DNA of 64,000 nt from Methylophaga sp. 42_25_T18 (GCA_002163085.1 MAAJ01000011.1:148280-212279); one strand, 5' to 3'; positions 17,954 to 28,411 are shown, counted from the first letter of the stretch. Numbers and translations are program-made. The notes: generated from the sequence alone by a model not told the origin.

Positions 17954-20203
17954 CTAAACTGATTCAGTTTCCACGTCTAAGTCAAGGACTAACTCACCGT
18001 CACGAAGTACCACTTTAACGTGTCCACCTTCAGATAGTTTGCCAAACAATAATTCGTCAGCCAATGGACGTTTTATTTTTTCTTGTACTAATCGAGCCAT
18101 CGGTCTTGCCCCCATATGTACATCGTAACCATGCTCAGCTAACCACTGACGTGCTTCATCATCAATTTCTAAGGTAACTTGCTTGTCTTGCAGTAACATT
18201 TCAAGTTCAACTACGGCTTTGTCTGCCACTCGTAAAACGGCATCTGTAGTTAAGGCTTTAAACTGAATAATGCCATCTAAACGATTACGAAATTCCGGCG
18301 TAAAGGTACGCTTAACCGATTCCATTCCATCTGTTTGGTGATCTTGTTGAGTAAAGCCCATTGATGAGCGTCCCATCTCCTGAGCACCTGCATTACTAGT
18401 CATTACTAGCACAACATGACGAAAATCAGCCTTACGGCCATTGTTATCCGTTAAAGTGCCATGATCCATTACTTGTAGTAATAGGTTAAAGACATCTGGA
18501 TGTGCTTTTTCTATTTCATCTAATAATAAAACAGCATGTGGTTGCTTGGTAATCGCTTCTGTTAACAAACCACCTTGGTCATAACCAACATAACCTGGAG
18601 GCGCACCAATTAAACGCGAAACAGTATGACTCTCCATATATTCCGACATATCAAAGCGAATTAACTCTACGCCTAGGTTATGCGCTAGCTGACGTGTAAC
18701 CTCGGTTTTACCTACGCCCGTTGGTCCTGCAAACAAAAACGCACCCGTTGGTTTTTCTGGATGGCCTAAGCCGGAACGTGCCATTTTAATTGCTGAACTT
18801 AATGCTGAAATCGCCTCATCTTGGCCAAAAATCACATGTTTTAGATTTTTTTCCAAGTTACGTAAATTATCTTTATCAGCATTACTTACCGTTTTAGCCG
18901 GAATACGAGCAATTTTAGCAACAATGTTCTGCACATCATTCACACCAATCATTTTTTTACGTTTAGATTTAGGCAAGATACGTTGGGCTGCACCAACTTC
19001 ATCTAAAACATCAATGGCTTTGTCAGGTAAAAAACGATCGTTGATGTGGCGTTCTGCCAACTCGGCTGCTTGTATCAATGCAGCATTGGAATAACGCACA
19101 TTATGATGTTCTTCTAAGCCTGCTTTTAAGCCTTTTAATATTTGAATTGTTTCAGTTACAGATGGTTCTGGTACATCAATCTTTTGGAAACGCCTTGCTA
19201 ACGCATGGTCGTGTTCAAAAATCCCACGATATTCCTGAAAGGTTGTTGAGCCTATGCATTTAAGGTCGCCACTCGCTAACAACGGTTTAAGCAAATTAGC
19301 CGCATCCATCGCACTATTACCTGCCGAACCGGCACCAATAACAGTATGGATTTCATCAATAAATAAGATGGCGTCATCTTCATTTTTGATTTCACGCAAT
19401 AATGCTTTCAAGCGTTTTTCAAAATCACCTCTATATTTTGTCCCTGCGACCAAGGCGCCCATATCTAATGAATAAATAGTGGAATTAGCTAATACTTCGG
19501 GCACATCGCCCTCAACAATACGTCTAGCAAGACCTTCCGCTAATGCTGTTTTACCCACGCCTGCTTCGCCAACAAACAATGGGTTATTTTTTCGACGACG
19601 ACACAAGATCTGTAAAGTACGCTCAATTTCATGTGCACGACCAATTAAAGGGTCGATTTTACCCTCGATGGCGGATGCATTGAGGTTTACGGCATACAAT
19701 GCTAATGGGTTTTTGCCATCTTGAGCAGGTTCAGCTTCAGTCACAGTTTCATCTGCTTCAATCTCAATCACGTCATCAATTTCGCTATGACTGATTGCAT
19801 TAACGACATCCAGACGCGTCACGTCTTGTTTCTGCAGTAAATATACCGATTGTGATTGTTGCTCAGAAAAGATGGAGACCAATACATTGGCACCCGTCAC
19901 TTCATTGCCACCTGATGATTGCACATGCATCACGGCACGTTGCAATATTCGTTGAAAAGCCAATGTAGGCTGTGTTTCACGTTCGCTGTCTTCAGGCAGT
20001 GTTGGCAAATTTTCCGCCAAGAAGTCATTGAGATCTTGACGTAAATTAACCACATCCACATCGCAAGCCGTTAACACAGCTAAAGCTTGCCCATTTTCTA
20101 GCAATGCTAATAACAAATGCTCAACGGTAAGAAACTCATGTGAGCGTTTACGAGCATAACTAAATGCCTGACTTAACGTTTGTTCGAGTTCTTTACTTAA
20201 CAT
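17954..20203 (-). CDS. clpA: ATP-dependent Clp protease ATP-binding subunit ClpA
   Basis: 749 residues, normal ClpA length. Clp_N double repeat (~1-145), first AAA+ module with Walker A GEAGVGKTALAEG and Walker B ILFIDEIHT, second AAA+ module with GPTGVGKTEVTRQ and LLLDEIEKAHPDVFN, and the C-terminal ClpB_D2-small domain. It unfolds substrates for ClpP. Encoded 39 bp downstream of its adaptor ClpS on the same strand. Confidence 0.97.
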   Translation of the reverse strand: MLSKELEQTLSQAFSYARKRSHEFLTVEHLLLALLENGQALAVLTACDVDVVNLRQDLNDFLAENLPTLPEDSERETQPTLAFQRILQRAVMHVQSSGGNEVTGANVLVSIFSEQQSQSVYLLQKQDVTRLDVVNAISHSEIDDVIEIEADETVTEAEPAQDGKNPLALYAVNLNASAIEGKIDPLIGRAHEIERTLQILCRRRKNNPLFVGEAGVGKTALAEGLARRIVEGDVPEVLANSTIYSLDMGALVAGTKYRGDFEKRLKALLREIKNEDDAILFIDEIHTVIGAGSAGNSAMDAANLLKPLLASGDLKCIGSTTFQEYRGIFEHDHALARRFQKIDVPEPSVTETIQILKGLKAGLEEHHNVRYSNAALIQAAELAERHINDRFLPDKAIDVLDEVGAAQRILPKSKRKKMIGVNDVQNIVAKIARIPAKTVSNADKDNLRNLEKNLKHVIFGQDEAISALSSAIKMARSGLGHPEKPTGAFLFAGPTGVGKTEVTRQLAHNLGVELIRFDMSEYMESHTVSRLIGAPPGYVGYDQGGLLTEAITKQPHAVLLLDEIEKAHPDVFNLLLQVMDHGTLTDNNGRKADFRHVVLVMTSNAGAQEMGRSSMGFTQQDHQTDGMESVKRTFTPEFRNRLDGIIQFKALTTDAVLRVADKAVVELEMLLQDKQVTLEIDDEARQWLAEHGYDVHMGARPMARLVQEKIKRPLADELLFGKLSEGGHVKVVLRDGELVLDLDVETESV

Positions 20204-20242
20204 GTGCTTGTCCGCCTTTTCTATCGCTAACCGTTGTCGTCG

Positions 20243-20569
20243 CTACTCTTCTTCCATCGTACACTGCAATGGATGACCGTGCTGCTGAGCATAGCTATTT
20301 GCTTGCTCTACTTTTGCTTCCGCAATTTCAAAGGTAAATATGCCACACAAGGCTAAGCCTTCGGTATGCACTTGTAACATCGTACGTGTTGCACGTTCGC
20401 GTTCCATCGCAAATAAACCTTCTAATACTTCAATCACAAAATCCATTGGCGTGTAATCATCGTTCAACATTAACACCCGATACTTCGGAGGTTCCTGTAA
20501 CTCAGGTTTTGACGGTGCTATGGCTATTTCATTTTCACCGTGCCAATCATGATCTTGTTCTTTAGTCAT
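20243..20569 (-). CDS. clpS: ClpA adaptor protein ClpS
   Basis: 108 residues with the ClpS core [23 protein letters not shown] and [20 protein letters not shown]. ClpS delivers N-degron substrates to ClpAP. It lies five bases after grxD and before clpA, a standard gammaproteobacterial order. Confidence 0.96.
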   Translation of the reverse strand: MTKEQDHDWHGENEIAIAPSKPELQEPPKYRVLMLNDDYTPMDFVIEVLEGLFAMERERATRTMLQVHTEGLALCGIFTFEIAEAKVEQANSYAQQHGHPLQCTMEEE

Positions 20570-20574
20570 CGTTG

Positions 20575-20889
20575 TTATTTACTCGCTTGGTCAACTAAGG
20601 TCTGTAAATCACCACTTTCATACATTTCCATTATGATGTCACAACCACCGACTAAATCACCGTTAATATACAGTTGTGGAAATGTCGGCCAGTCTGCATA
20701 ACGGTGTAAATTTGCACGTACTTCTGGCTCTGCCAATACATTTATAAAGGCAAATTCTGCGCCACATGCCGCTAATGCTTGTGAAGAACGACTAGAAAAA
20801 CCACATTGTGGGAATTCAGGTGTGCCTTTCATAAATAAAATGATCGAGTTTGATTCGATCGCCTGTTTAATATGCTCCATTACATCCAT
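20575..20889 (-). CDS. grxD: Monothiol glutaredoxin (CGFS type)
   Basis: 104 residues; active-site CGFS within [14 protein letters not shown], the KGTPEFPQ stretch before it, [19 protein letters not shown] after it. Monothiol glutaredoxins of this type bind and transfer [2Fe-2S] clusters. Probably cotranscribed with clpS and clpA. Confidence 0.96.
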   Translation of the reverse strand: MDVMEHIKQAIESNSIILFMKGTPEFPQCGFSSRSSQALAACGAEFAFINVLAEPEVRANLHRYADWPTFPQLYINGDLVGGCDIIMEMYESGDLQTLVDQASK

Positions 20890-20964
20890 CTTAAAAACCT
20901 CTGTTAAATAATTTTTTTTGCCCTATGACTACGTTGGGGCAACTCTGTTAATTTCAAGCTTATG

Positions 20965-21807
20965 CTAGTTATATTGAAGCTGCAATAAGCCAAGTACACC
21001 TTCTAAACCACAATAATTTAAGGCTATGCTCGCTTGCTCTTGCACAGTAGGTTTAGCGTGATACGCCACACTTAAACCAGCTTCATTCATCATTAGTAAA
21101 TCATTGGCGCCATCGCCCATTGCGACAACTTGCGCTGGGGATATACCTAACATCTCACAGTGTGCTAATAAAAAGTCTGCTTTTGCTTGAGCACCGCAGA
21201 TATCCCCGACAACTTCGCCTGTCAATCGCCCCTTGTGTTCACCCAACACATTCGCCATGGTGAAATCCAAGCCTAGACGCTGTTTTAGTCGTTCAGTGAA
21301 AAAAGTGAAACCACCTGAAACTAGCGCTGTTTTAATGCCTTGCTGTTGGAGCCGTTTTAACATGACTTCTGCTCCAGGGTTTAGCTGTAACCGTTCTAAA
21401 TAAACGCGTTCCAGTGCACTAACCTCAAGTCCTTTTAACAATGCTACACGCTGGCGTAATGATGTTTCAAAATCTATCTCACCCCGCATTGCCGCTTCAG
21501 TAATTTCAGCAACTTGAGGTTTGACGTTAATAAAATCAGCAATCTCATCAACACATTCGATATTGATCAAGGTTGAATCCATATCTGTGACTAACAGTTT
21601 AGCTGCTTGAGGTTCAAACCCGGCAGGCACAACATTGATATCAAATTCATATGTTTCACGTAGTGCTTGCATATCACTGGCGGTTATCTGCGATAACTCA
21701 ATAACAGCATAGTTCGTATCAAGCTTAACCGAACCGTGCAACTTAGCGGCAATTTCACTTGCCGCTTCTGAGGTCAAATTAGGACCTTGTAAGACTAAAC
21801 GTGTCAT
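20965..21807 (-). CDS. serB: Phosphoserine phosphatase
   Basis: 280 residues. N-terminal ACT-like region (~1-70), then a HAD domain with DMDSTLINIECVDEIAD (nucleophile Asp), SGGFTFF, and GDGANDLLMMNEAGL. Last step of serine synthesis. Normal length for the ACT-HAD form; runs alone between ppa and grxD. Confidence 0.96.
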   Translation of the reverse strand: MTRLVLQGPNLTSEAASEIAAKLHGSVKLDTNYAVIELSQITASDMQALRETYEFDINVVPAGFEPQAAKLLVTDMDSTLINIECVDEIADFINVKPQVAEITEAAMRGEIDFETSLRQRVALLKGLEVSALERVYLERLQLNPGAEVMLKRLQQQGIKTALVSGGFTFFTERLKQRLGLDFTMANVLGEHKGRLTGEVVGDICGAQAKADFLLAHCEMLGISPAQVVAMGDGANDLLMMNEAGLSVAYHAKPTVQEQASIALNYCGLEGVLGLLQLQYN

Positions 21808-21831
21808 AAATCACCCTAGTTCAGATAAAGC

Positions 21832-21866
21832 TTCGGCGAGACTGATCGTTAAATCAGCTCGCCGAA
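21832..21866. terminator. Hairpin between ppa and serB
   Basis: TTCGGCGAG and CTGAT segments (21832-21846) pair with ATCAG and CTCGCCGAA (21853-21866) with a single bulged base. It lies between the ppa stop and the serB start on the minus strand; only a short T-rich tail follows. Likely the ppa terminator. Confidence 0.5.
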
Positions 21867-21883
21867 CAACCAAAAATCGTTAC

Positions 21884-22423
21884 TTAAAATTGTGGTTTAA
21901 CAGGTGCATCGTTGTAACGATCTACACTGGCCATGATTTCAGCTTTCGCTTCATCAATACCAACCCAACCTTCAATTTTGACCCATTTGTTTTTTTCTAG
22001 GTCTTTATAATGCTCAAAGAAATGTCCGAGTTGCGCTAACAAGCGTTCAGGTACATCCGCGATATCTTGTACATCGTCGTACATGCTGTCATGTGGAACG
22101 GCAATTATCTTGGCATCTTCACCTGACTCATCGGTCATTTTTAACATGCCAACTGGGCGACATTGCACAACAGAACCACTAATCAATGCATATGGACTAA
22201 CCACTAATACATCAACCGGATCACCATCATCAGACAATGTATGCGGCACATAACCATAGTTACACGGGTAAAACATGGCTGTATTCATGAAGCGATCAAC
22301 AAACAATGCACCTGTTTCCTTATCCACCTCATATTTAACAGGATCAGAATGAGAAGGGATTTCAATGATGACATTGATATCATCAGGCAGGTTTTTACCC
22401 GAGCCAACGCGGTCAAGATTCAT
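21884..22423 (-). CDS. ppa: Soluble inorganic pyrophosphatase (family I)
   Basis: 179 residues, family I. Signature [17 protein letters not shown] with metal-binding aspartates, preceded by the YGYVPHTL stretch, and KVIAVPHD-like [15 protein letters not shown]. Hydrolyses PPi in the cytoplasm. A membrane-bound, ion-pumping pyrophosphatase is encoded 1.3 kb away, so this cell has both ways of disposing of PPi. Confidence 0.97.
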   Translation of the reverse strand: MNLDRVGSGKNLPDDINVIIEIPSHSDPVKYEVDKETGALFVDRFMNTAMFYPCNYGYVPHTLSDDGDPVDVLVVSPYALISGSVVQCRPVGMLKMTDESGEDAKIIAVPHDSMYDDVQDIADVPERLLAQLGHFFEHYKDLEKNKWVKIEGWVGIDEAKAEIMASVDRYNDAPVKPQF

Positions 22424-22524
22424 AGTGGTAACGCTCCAAATTTCAAATTTTCAAATAAATAAACCGAACAATTATATAAGAAACTGTCTTATTCTCATAC
22501 TCGAATTTAGAAGCGTATGAAGAT

Positions 22525-22692
22525 TTAATTGGCTGGAATCATGTCAAAATCTGACTTTCCTACACCACAATCAGGACATTCCCAATCTTCAGGGATATCT
22601 TCCCAGCTTGTTCCCGCTGCTATACCTTCTTCCGGCATGCCTTTTTCTTCGTCATAAATAAAGCCACAAATTACACAAATCCACTTTTTCAC
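22525..22692 (-). CDS. Rubredoxin
   Basis: 55 residues, a small iron-sulfur electron carrier. The minus strand from the GTG at 22692 encodes (M)[17 protein letters not shown] ... [16 protein letters not shown]; the two CxxC(G) pairs (CVIC and CPDC) ligate one Fe. Another in-frame GTG sits 6 bases upstream, but GAGG spacing favours the inner one, which also gives the usual rubredoxin N-terminus. It follows the tauE-like gene by 21 bp on the same strand. Confidence 0.93.
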   Translation of the reverse strand: MKKWICVICGFIYDEEKGMPEEGIAAGTSWEDIPEDWECPDCGVGKSDFDMIPAN

Positions 22693-22713
22693 TTTCACTA
22701 CCTCAAAAACTTT

Positions 22714-23508
22714 TTAGGTTGTTACAAATAAACTAACTGCTACCACTAACAATGCCATAGAAAATATGCGGCGTAAGGTGCTCACTGGCAGGCTCTTTGT
22801 CAATTTTGCACCCAATGGTGCAAAGATGATACTGGTGCCAATGATACCTAAAAATGCCTGCCAATGAACAAATCCCGTCAGCCAATCCGTACTTGTTGTG
22901 ACATTATTTTGTCCAAATATGACAAATCCGGTCACGGCAGCCACGGAAATTGGAAACCCACAGGCTGCAGCAGTCCCTACCGCAACTTTGATAGATTGTT
23001 TTGCCATCAGCATGAATGGCACCGTTAGCGACCCGCCACCAATGCCAACTATGGCTGAAATCATTCCAATAATGTTACCTACTCCTAACAATATTGGCAT
23101 TTTCAATAAAGATTCATTCAATAATGGTGTCACTGGGACCCACATGCGAAGTGCGACCACTAAGACATAAATGGCAAAACAAGTTTGCAAGAGAATGGCA
23201 TCTAATGAAGTCGCGAAATACGCACCTATAATTCCACCAATGACAAGGCCTGGCGATAAATCTCTAACCACTGGCCAATTTATATTTTTATGTTGTTGAT
23301 GCGCAACCATTGCTGACAAAGAGGTAATGGTTATTGTCATTAAGGATGTTGCCACCGCAACATGCACTACTTGCTGGCCAGGCAAGCCTTGCCAATGAAA
23401 AACTAACAACAATGATGGCACGATAATTAGCCCGCCGCCTAAGCCTAATAGACCTGCTGACATGCCAGCAAGACAACCAATTAAGGCAAAACTAATCCAT
23501 TCCCACAT
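22714..23508 (-). CDS. TauE/SafE family membrane permease (sulfite exporter-like)
   Basis: 264 residues from the ATG at 23508 (an in-frame TTG at 23526 would add six). About eight hydrophobic segments and the duplicated glycine-rich motif of the family: GLLGLGGGLIIVPSLL near the N-terminus and AIVGIGGGSLTVPFML in the second half. Family members export sulfite, sulfoacetate or other anions; the substrate here is unknown. Probably cotranscribed with the downstream rubredoxin; divergent from the membrane pyrophosphatase gene. Confidence 0.88.
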   Translation of the reverse strand: MWEWISFALIGCLAGMSAGLLGLGGGLIIVPSLLLVFHWQGLPGQQVVHVAVATSLMTITITSLSAMVAHQQHKNINWPVVRDLSPGLVIGGIIGAYFATSLDAILLQTCFAIYVLVVALRMWVPVTPLLNESLLKMPILLGVGNIIGMISAIVGIGGGSLTVPFMLMAKQSIKVAVGTAAACGFPISVAAVTGFVIFGQNNVTTSTDWLTGFVHWQAFLGIIGTSIIFAPLGAKLTKSLPVSTLRRIFSMALLVVAVSLFVTT

Positions 23509-23697
23509 CTTAAATTTATCTGCCAAAGTCTGTTGATAAGGTTTCTCACTTTACACACCTACACGATACAGGTATAAGAATGTTACCCAAACAACTTGAA
23601 ATAACAAGAGGTTTGGGTAGATAGAACATACATTTAAAACGCAGGAGTTACACCGCTACATTTCTATTCAAAAATAAATTTAAGAGAGGTTCAGCCT

Positions 23698-25725
23698 ATG
23701 TCATCGTTTAGTTACCTCCCCGTAATACTCGGGGTTTTTGGTTTGTTTTGTGCATTTTTGGTTTATATGAAAATGAAAGCTGCGCCAGCGGGATCAGGAA
23801 AAGTGGTCGAAATTGGTGACCAAATTCATTTGGGTGCCATGGTGTTTATGAAGGCTGAATATTCGCGCCTCGCGATTTTTTGTGTGGTATGTATCCTCGC
23901 TCTCGGTTTTTCTGATCTCGGATGGGCCTCTGCATCTGCTTTCTTTCTAGGCGCTATTTGTTCTGCTAGTGCTGGTTATATAGGTATGTATGCGGCAACT
24001 AAAGCGAATGTGCGGACGGCTACTGCCGCCCAAGATCAAGGTGCATCGTCAGCATTAACCATCGCTTTCTTCGGTGGTTCGGTGATGGGGTTGACTGTCG
24101 CTTCAATGGGCCTGTTAGGCTTAGGTATTTTATATTTAGCCTTTGGTAGCGATCCTCATACTGCTCATGTGATTCATGGCTTTGGTATGGGTGCTTCCTC
24201 TGTTGCCTTATTCTCTCGTGTTGGTGGGGGTATCTTTACTAAAAGTGCCGATGTCGGTGCAGATCTTGTGGGTAAACTAGAAGCTGGAATTCCCGAAGAT
24301 GACCCTCGTAATCCAGGTGTTATCGCTGATAATGTCGGTGATAATGTCGGTGATGTTGCCGGTATGGGTTCTGATATTTTCGAGTCTTATTGCGGTTCAA
24401 TGATTGCGAGCATCGCAATTGCAGCCACCATGGGTGCAGCAGCCATCGCAACATTGGCGAGTAGCCAACAAGTATTGATGTTTATGCCACTTGCATTAGC
24501 GTCAATCGGTTTACTTTGTTCAATTGCCGGAATTTATGCGGTTAAAGTCTTCTCAGCTAGAAGCCCAGAAGTAGCATTACGCATCGGCACAATGGGATCA
24601 TCCGTATTATTTATAGTCGTGGCTTATTTACTCATTACCCAGTTGGGTGGCACGATTAATTTATGGATAGCCGTTCTCACCGGTGCTATTGGAGGCATCA
24701 TCATTGGTTTAGTAACTGAATATTATACCGGTGGTGCTCCTGTCAGAAAACTCGCTAAAGATGGTGAGACAGGTGCAGCAACCGTATTAATTAGTGGCCT
24801 AGCATTAGGCATGCAATCAGTGGCTATTCCCGTTATTACGATTGCTGCCATTATCTTTATCTCCAGTCTTTATGCCGGTTTATATGGCGTGGGTATTGCT
24901 GCTGTTGGTATGTTAGCCACAGTCGGTATCACCATGGCCATTGATGCCTACGGCCCGGTTGCTGATAATGCCGGCGGGATTGCTGAAATGGCCGGCATGG
25001 GCGAAGAAACCCGTGAAATTACCGATTCATTAGATGAATTAGGCAATACCACTGCTGCAATTGGTAAAGGTTTTGCCATCGGTGCTGCCGCCTTAGCTGC
25101 CTTAGCGCTGATCAGCGCCTACATTGAAACAGTTAATGTCGAATCTATCAGGCAAGGTGGCGAAGCAATGCAACTGCTCATCAATGACCCCATAGTATTG
25201 GTTGGTATGTTCCTTGGTGGTATTTTCCCCTTCTTAGTCAGTTCAATGACGATGACAGCTGTCGGTGATGCCGCTTTTGATATGATTCATGAAATTCGTC
25301 GTCAATTTAGAGAAATACCGGGCTTGTTAGAAGGCACAGCACAACCTGATACCGCACGTTGTGTCGATATCGCAACTAAAGCAGCCTTGCAAAAAATGAT
25401 CATGCCAGGCGTATTAGCTGTGGGGGCACCCGTCCTTGTTGGTTTTATTCTTGGTCCTGTCGCATTAGGTGGCATGTTAGGCGGCGCGTTGATTTGCTGT
25501 GTGATGATGGCCTTAATGATGGCTAATGCGGGTGGTGCTTGGGATAACGCCAAGAAATATGTTGAAAAAGGCAATCTCGGTGGTAAAGGTTCTGATGTTC
25601 ATACCGCTGTTGTTGTTGGTGACACCGTTGGTGATCCATTAAAAGACACCTCTGGTCCAGCGATGAACATTTTGATTAATGTTATGGCGATTGTGAGTTT
25701 AGTCATCGCACCGTTATTAGTCTAA
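23698..25725 (+). CDS. hppA: Membrane-bound ion-translocating pyrophosphatase, predicted K+-dependent
   Basis: 675 residues, about 16 membrane segments. Substrate and metal motifs: [22 protein letters not shown] (residues ~185-206), [16 protein letters not shown], and near the C-terminus [14 protein letters not shown] and [13 protein letters not shown]. The subclass-determining stretch [10 protein letters not shown] (449-458) has Ala453 and Gly456, the residues typical of K+-dependent enzymes, in contrast to Lys/Thr in K+-independent ones. It couples PPi hydrolysis to H+ or Na+ export; which ion cannot be decided by eye. A strong terminator follows. Confidence 0.95.
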   Translation: MSSFSYLPVILGVFGLFCAFLVYMKMKAAPAGSGKVVEIGDQIHLGAMVFMKAEYSRLAIFCVVCILALGFSDLGWASASAFFLGAICSASAGYIGMYAATKANVRTATAAQDQGASSALTIAFFGGSVMGLTVASMGLLGLGILYLAFGSDPHTAHVIHGFGMGASSVALFSRVGGGIFTKSADVGADLVGKLEAGIPEDDPRNPGVIADNVGDNVGDVAGMGSDIFESYCGSMIASIAIAATMGAAAIATLASSQQVLMFMPLALASIGLLCSIAGIYAVKVFSARSPEVALRIGTMGSSVLFIVVAYLLITQLGGTINLWIAVLTGAIGGIIIGLVTEYYTGGAPVRKLAKDGETGAATVLISGLALGMQSVAIPVITIAAIIFISSLYAGLYGVGIAAVGMLATVGITMAIDAYGPVADNAGGIAEMAGMGEETREITDSLDELGNTTAAIGKGFAIGAAALAALALISAYIETVNVESIRQGGEAMQLLINDPIVLVGMFLGGIFPFLVSSMTMTAVGDAAFDMIHEIRRQFREIPGLLEGTAQPDTARCVDIATKAALQKMIMPGVLAVGAPVLVGFILGPVALGGMLGGALICCVMMALMMANAGGAWDNAKKYVEKGNLGGKGSDVHTAVVVGDTVGDPLKDTSGPAMNILINVMAIVSLVIAPLLV

Positions 25726-25745
25726 ACTGGTCTTCAGTTCATCTT

Positions 25746-25776
25746 AAAAAGGCCACGTTAAACGTGGCCTTTTTTA
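25746..25776 (+). terminator. Rho-independent terminator of hppA
   Basis: GGCCACG/CGTGGCC stem (25751-25757 with 25763-25769), flanked by A5 upstream and T7 downstream. It lies 20 bp after the hppA stop and 20 bp before dinF. The A/T flanks would let it act on both strands. Confidence 0.9.
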
Positions 25777-25795
25777 TTTTTTGTAATATATAACC

Positions 25796-27112
25796 ATGAC
25801 TTTATCTCAAAACAAGATCACTCACCGTCAGGTTTGGCAGATTGCCGGACCGATGATTATTGCCAATATTTCAATCCCATTATTAGGCATGGTCGATACT
25901 GCAGTTATGGGTCATCTCGACTCCGCCCAATATCTAGGCGCTGTCGCAGTTGGCTCCATCATCTTTAGTTTTCTTTTTTGGGGTTTCGGATTTTTACGCA
26001 TGGCCACAACCGGCTTGGTTGCTCAAGCCTTCGGTCGCAATGACACTACCTTGTCGCACACAATTTTATTACAATCCCTAGTGTTGGCGATCATTATTGC
26101 TAGTGCCATACTCATCCTAAAACAACCATTGTCTCAGCTTGCCTTCTTGTTGATAGACAGCAGCGAAATAGTCAGCCAACAAGCAAGAATCTACTTCGAT
26201 ATTCGTATATGGAGTACACCGGCAATTTTAATTAATTATGTCTTTCTCGGCTGGTTAATTGGCAAACAAGCGAGTAAGGCCGCACTTGTTTTAGTGCTCG
26301 TTGTGACGATCAGCAATATGATCATGGATCTTGTTTTTGTGAATGTATTTGGAATGACTATTGATGGTGTGGCCTTGGCCTCATTAATAGCAGAATATTT
26401 AGGCCTGATTACAGGGCTATACCTGCTAAAACGTCATGGCGTCACTATTAAGCTTTTCAAACGTTTATCTTCCAAACAAGTATCACTGTTTAATTGGCAC
26501 TGGCTACAACTACATGCCAATATTTTTATTCGCACCCTATGTTTAATGTTTAGTTTTGCCTTTTTCACTACCCAAGGAGCCAAACAGGGCGACATAATCC
26601 TCGCCGCAAATGCAGTATTGCTTAATTTTATTACCTTAATGGCATTTGTCTTAGATGGCTTTGCCAATGCCACCGAAGTACTTTCCGGTAAGGCTGTAGG
26701 TGCAAAAAATAGATCCCAGCTAAAACAAAGTTTATTGCTAACAGGACTTTGGTCATTCGTCGTCGCCAGTCTATTTAGTCTGAGTTATTTATTTTTTGGC
26801 CAACAGCTTATCTCTTTGATGACGTCGATCACTGACGTTCAAACCACAGCAAATAATTATCTGCCTTGGCTGATGTTAATGCCCGTTGTTGCCGTATGGA
26901 CCTATTTATTTGATGGTTTATTTATTGGCACAACGCGCAGTATAGAAATGCGTAATACCATGCTGCTATCAACCTTATGCTGTTTTCTACCGGCATGGTA
27001 TTTTCTTCAGCCCTTAGGCAATCACGGCTTATGGCTCGCCTTATTACTATTTTTAGCCGCTAGAGGTGTGAGTCAATGCTTTTATTTACCTAGAATTTTA
27101 CGTATGTACTGA
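25796..27112 (+). CDS. dinF: MATE family efflux transporter, DinF type
   Basis: 438 residues with about 12 hydrophobic segments. N-terminal QIAGPMIIANISIPLLGMVDTAVMGHL and the central FVLDGFANATEVLSGKAVGAKNR are MATE/DinF signatures. Exports drugs or toxic metabolites using H+ or Na+. I see no clear LexA box just upstream, so damage inducibility is not supported here. Sits alone between two intrinsic terminators. Confidence 0.92.
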   Translation: MTLSQNKITHRQVWQIAGPMIIANISIPLLGMVDTAVMGHLDSAQYLGAVAVGSIIFSFLFWGFGFLRMATTGLVAQAFGRNDTTLSHTILLQSLVLAIIIASAILILKQPLSQLAFLLIDSSEIVSQQARIYFDIRIWSTPAILINYVFLGWLIGKQASKAALVLVLVVTISNMIMDLVFVNVFGMTIDGVALASLIAEYLGLITGLYLLKRHGVTIKLFKRLSSKQVSLFNWHWLQLHANIFIRTLCLMFSFAFFTTQGAKQGDIILAANAVLLNFITLMAFVLDGFANATEVLSGKAVGAKNRSQLKQSLLLTGLWSFVVASLFSLSYLFFGQQLISLMTSITDVQTTANNYLPWLMLMPVVAVWTYLFDGLFIGTTRSIEMRNTMLLSTLCCFLPAWYFLQPLGNHGLWLALLLFLAARGVSQCFYLPRILRMY

Positions 27113-27237
27113 GCTTAATCGTTTGTATTAGTCGTTAATATGGCTTCAACCGTTAACTTGGATTCTTAGTGTTAGCTTTTATCAAACTGTACGTTATTTG
27201 GGCTATTAATAAAATAATAACAAATCATTTCAGACAT

Positions 27238-27277
27238 AAAAAAGCACTGTGCTGAAAATTCAGCACAGTGCTTTTTT
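27238..27277. terminator. Strong bidirectional terminator after dinF
   Basis: An 18-bp perfect stem (27238-27255 with 27260-27277), loop of 4, with A6 and T6 at its ends. It serves dinF on the plus strand and the small gene at 27294-27500 on the minus strand. Confidence 0.92.
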
Positions 27278-27293
27278 ATTTTATCTTTTTTGC

Positions 27294-27500
27294 TTAGACA
27301 GGCTGGTCAGTTCCCCAATCGGTCACACTAACACGACGATCTTTGCCTGAACGCCGATCATCTTTTTCTAGTTCAAAACGAATCATGTCACGTCGGTCAT
27401 GTGCTTCTCTTCGTTGTCCCTTACGTTTTTCTTCTGTAACGGCTGCTTCACTGACAAACTCATGCTCGCCGTCATGCATTAAATGATCCTTATCACTCAT
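27294..27500 (-). CDS. Small, charged conserved-looking protein of unknown function
   Basis: 68 residues, not recognised. The middle is acidic then strongly basic, with repeated arginine-rich blocks: KGQRREAHDRRDMIRFELEK and DDRRSGKDRRVS. The (Q/D)RRxxxDRR pattern occurs twice. No signal peptide or TM segment. Start chosen at 27500 because AGGGGG is six bases upstream; an ATG at 27506 lies too close to it. It has its own spacing and a strong terminator, so it is probably a real gene. A nucleic-acid- or nucleotide-binding role is possible from the arginine blocks but unproved. Confidence 0.7.
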   Translation of the reverse strand: MSDKDHLMHDGEHEFVSEAAVTEEKRKGQRREAHDRRDMIRFELEKDDRRSGKDRRVSVTDWGTDQPV

Positions 27501-27574
27501 ATCCATCCCCCTGTGATCAACATTAACTCAGCCTTAAAACAAAAAATACGCTTGCCAAGGACAGTCTGTCAAAT

Positions 27575-28411
27575 TTAGGGCAATAAATTAAAGCTTCTCT
27601 GTCGATGTGAAAACGGGCATTTGAAGGAAAGGTAATAAGCCGTTAGTTGTAAATCTTGTTTGTCTCCTTCAATCCCATGTAGCCGGTCACCAATCACAGG
27701 AAAGCCTAATTCTGCACTATGTCGCCTAATTTGATGTTTACGCCCTGTTTCTATTGTTACATCCAATAATGATCGATCATATTCTTCATCGTACTCAACT
27801 AATGTGAAATAACTCACAGCATGACGACCATCAATATCACTCTCAATTCGAGTTGGATTTTCCGCTGTTGCTTGTGTATCAAATCGACCGTGCACCCATA
27901 TTTGATAACGTTTATCTACTTTTCTTTTTTGAAACAGTTCTGACAATGCAGCAGCCGCTCTTTTTTCATGAGCCACAATAATCAATCCATTCGCCGCACG
28001 ATCAAGTCGATGGACAACAAAACTAGGTCGTTGTGGAGTTAAATGCTGCTCAGCCCAGCGAGTGATGGTGCAGTGATCGCCCCACTTTGAGCCTTGAGAC
28101 AACATGCCATAGGGTTTATTCCAAATACTGTATTGACCGACATCCATTACTAACTCTGGTTCAGGCGGCAGCATATCCAACACATGGCTATCATAATATA
28201 TATGTACCGTTTCACCTGTTCTTAATGGTTTTTTAGCGCGTCTGAGGCGTAATATTTTTTTACCACGCGTGACCCAAACCGCCCCTTTTTGCATGATGGA
28301 TTTAACTTGCTGCTTGGATAAACCGGTTTCGGATGCTAATAAATCAACAGCAAGATGATCATTCGAACTAATGTTTATATGTTTTTCAAATTGTGAAGGA
28401 TTATTAGACAT
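27575..28411 (-). CDS. RluA-family RNA pseudouridine synthase
   Basis: 278 residues. Short N-terminal S4-like region (VDLLASETGLSKQQVKSIMQKGAVWV), then the catalytic domain with VHRLDRAANGLIIVAHE carrying the catalytic aspartate, IETGRKHQIRRHSAELG, and PVIGDRLHG. It isomerises uridine in rRNA or tRNA; the target base cannot be named from this. Single gene, divergent from the DUF4124 gene. Confidence 0.9.
   Translation of the reverse strand: MSNNPSQFEKHINISSNDHLAVDLLASETGLSKQQVKSIMQKGAVWVTRGKKILRLRRAKKPLRTGETVHIYYDSHVLDMLPPEPELVMDVGQYSIWNKPYGMLSQGSKWGDHCTITRWAEQHLTPQRPSFVVHRLDRAANGLIIVAHEKRAAAALSELFQKRKVDKRYQIWVHGRFDTQATAENPTRIESDIDGRHAVSYFTLVEYDEEYDRSLLDVTIETGRKHQIRRHSAELGFPVIGDRLHGIEGDKQDLQLTAYYLSFKCPFSHRQRSFNLLP

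Noticed and set aside
20890..20964. GCCC/GGGC inverted repeat between serB and grxD considered as a terminator
   Set aside because: The tail on the serB transcript strand is A-rich, not T-rich, and the stem is short, so I could not support termination.
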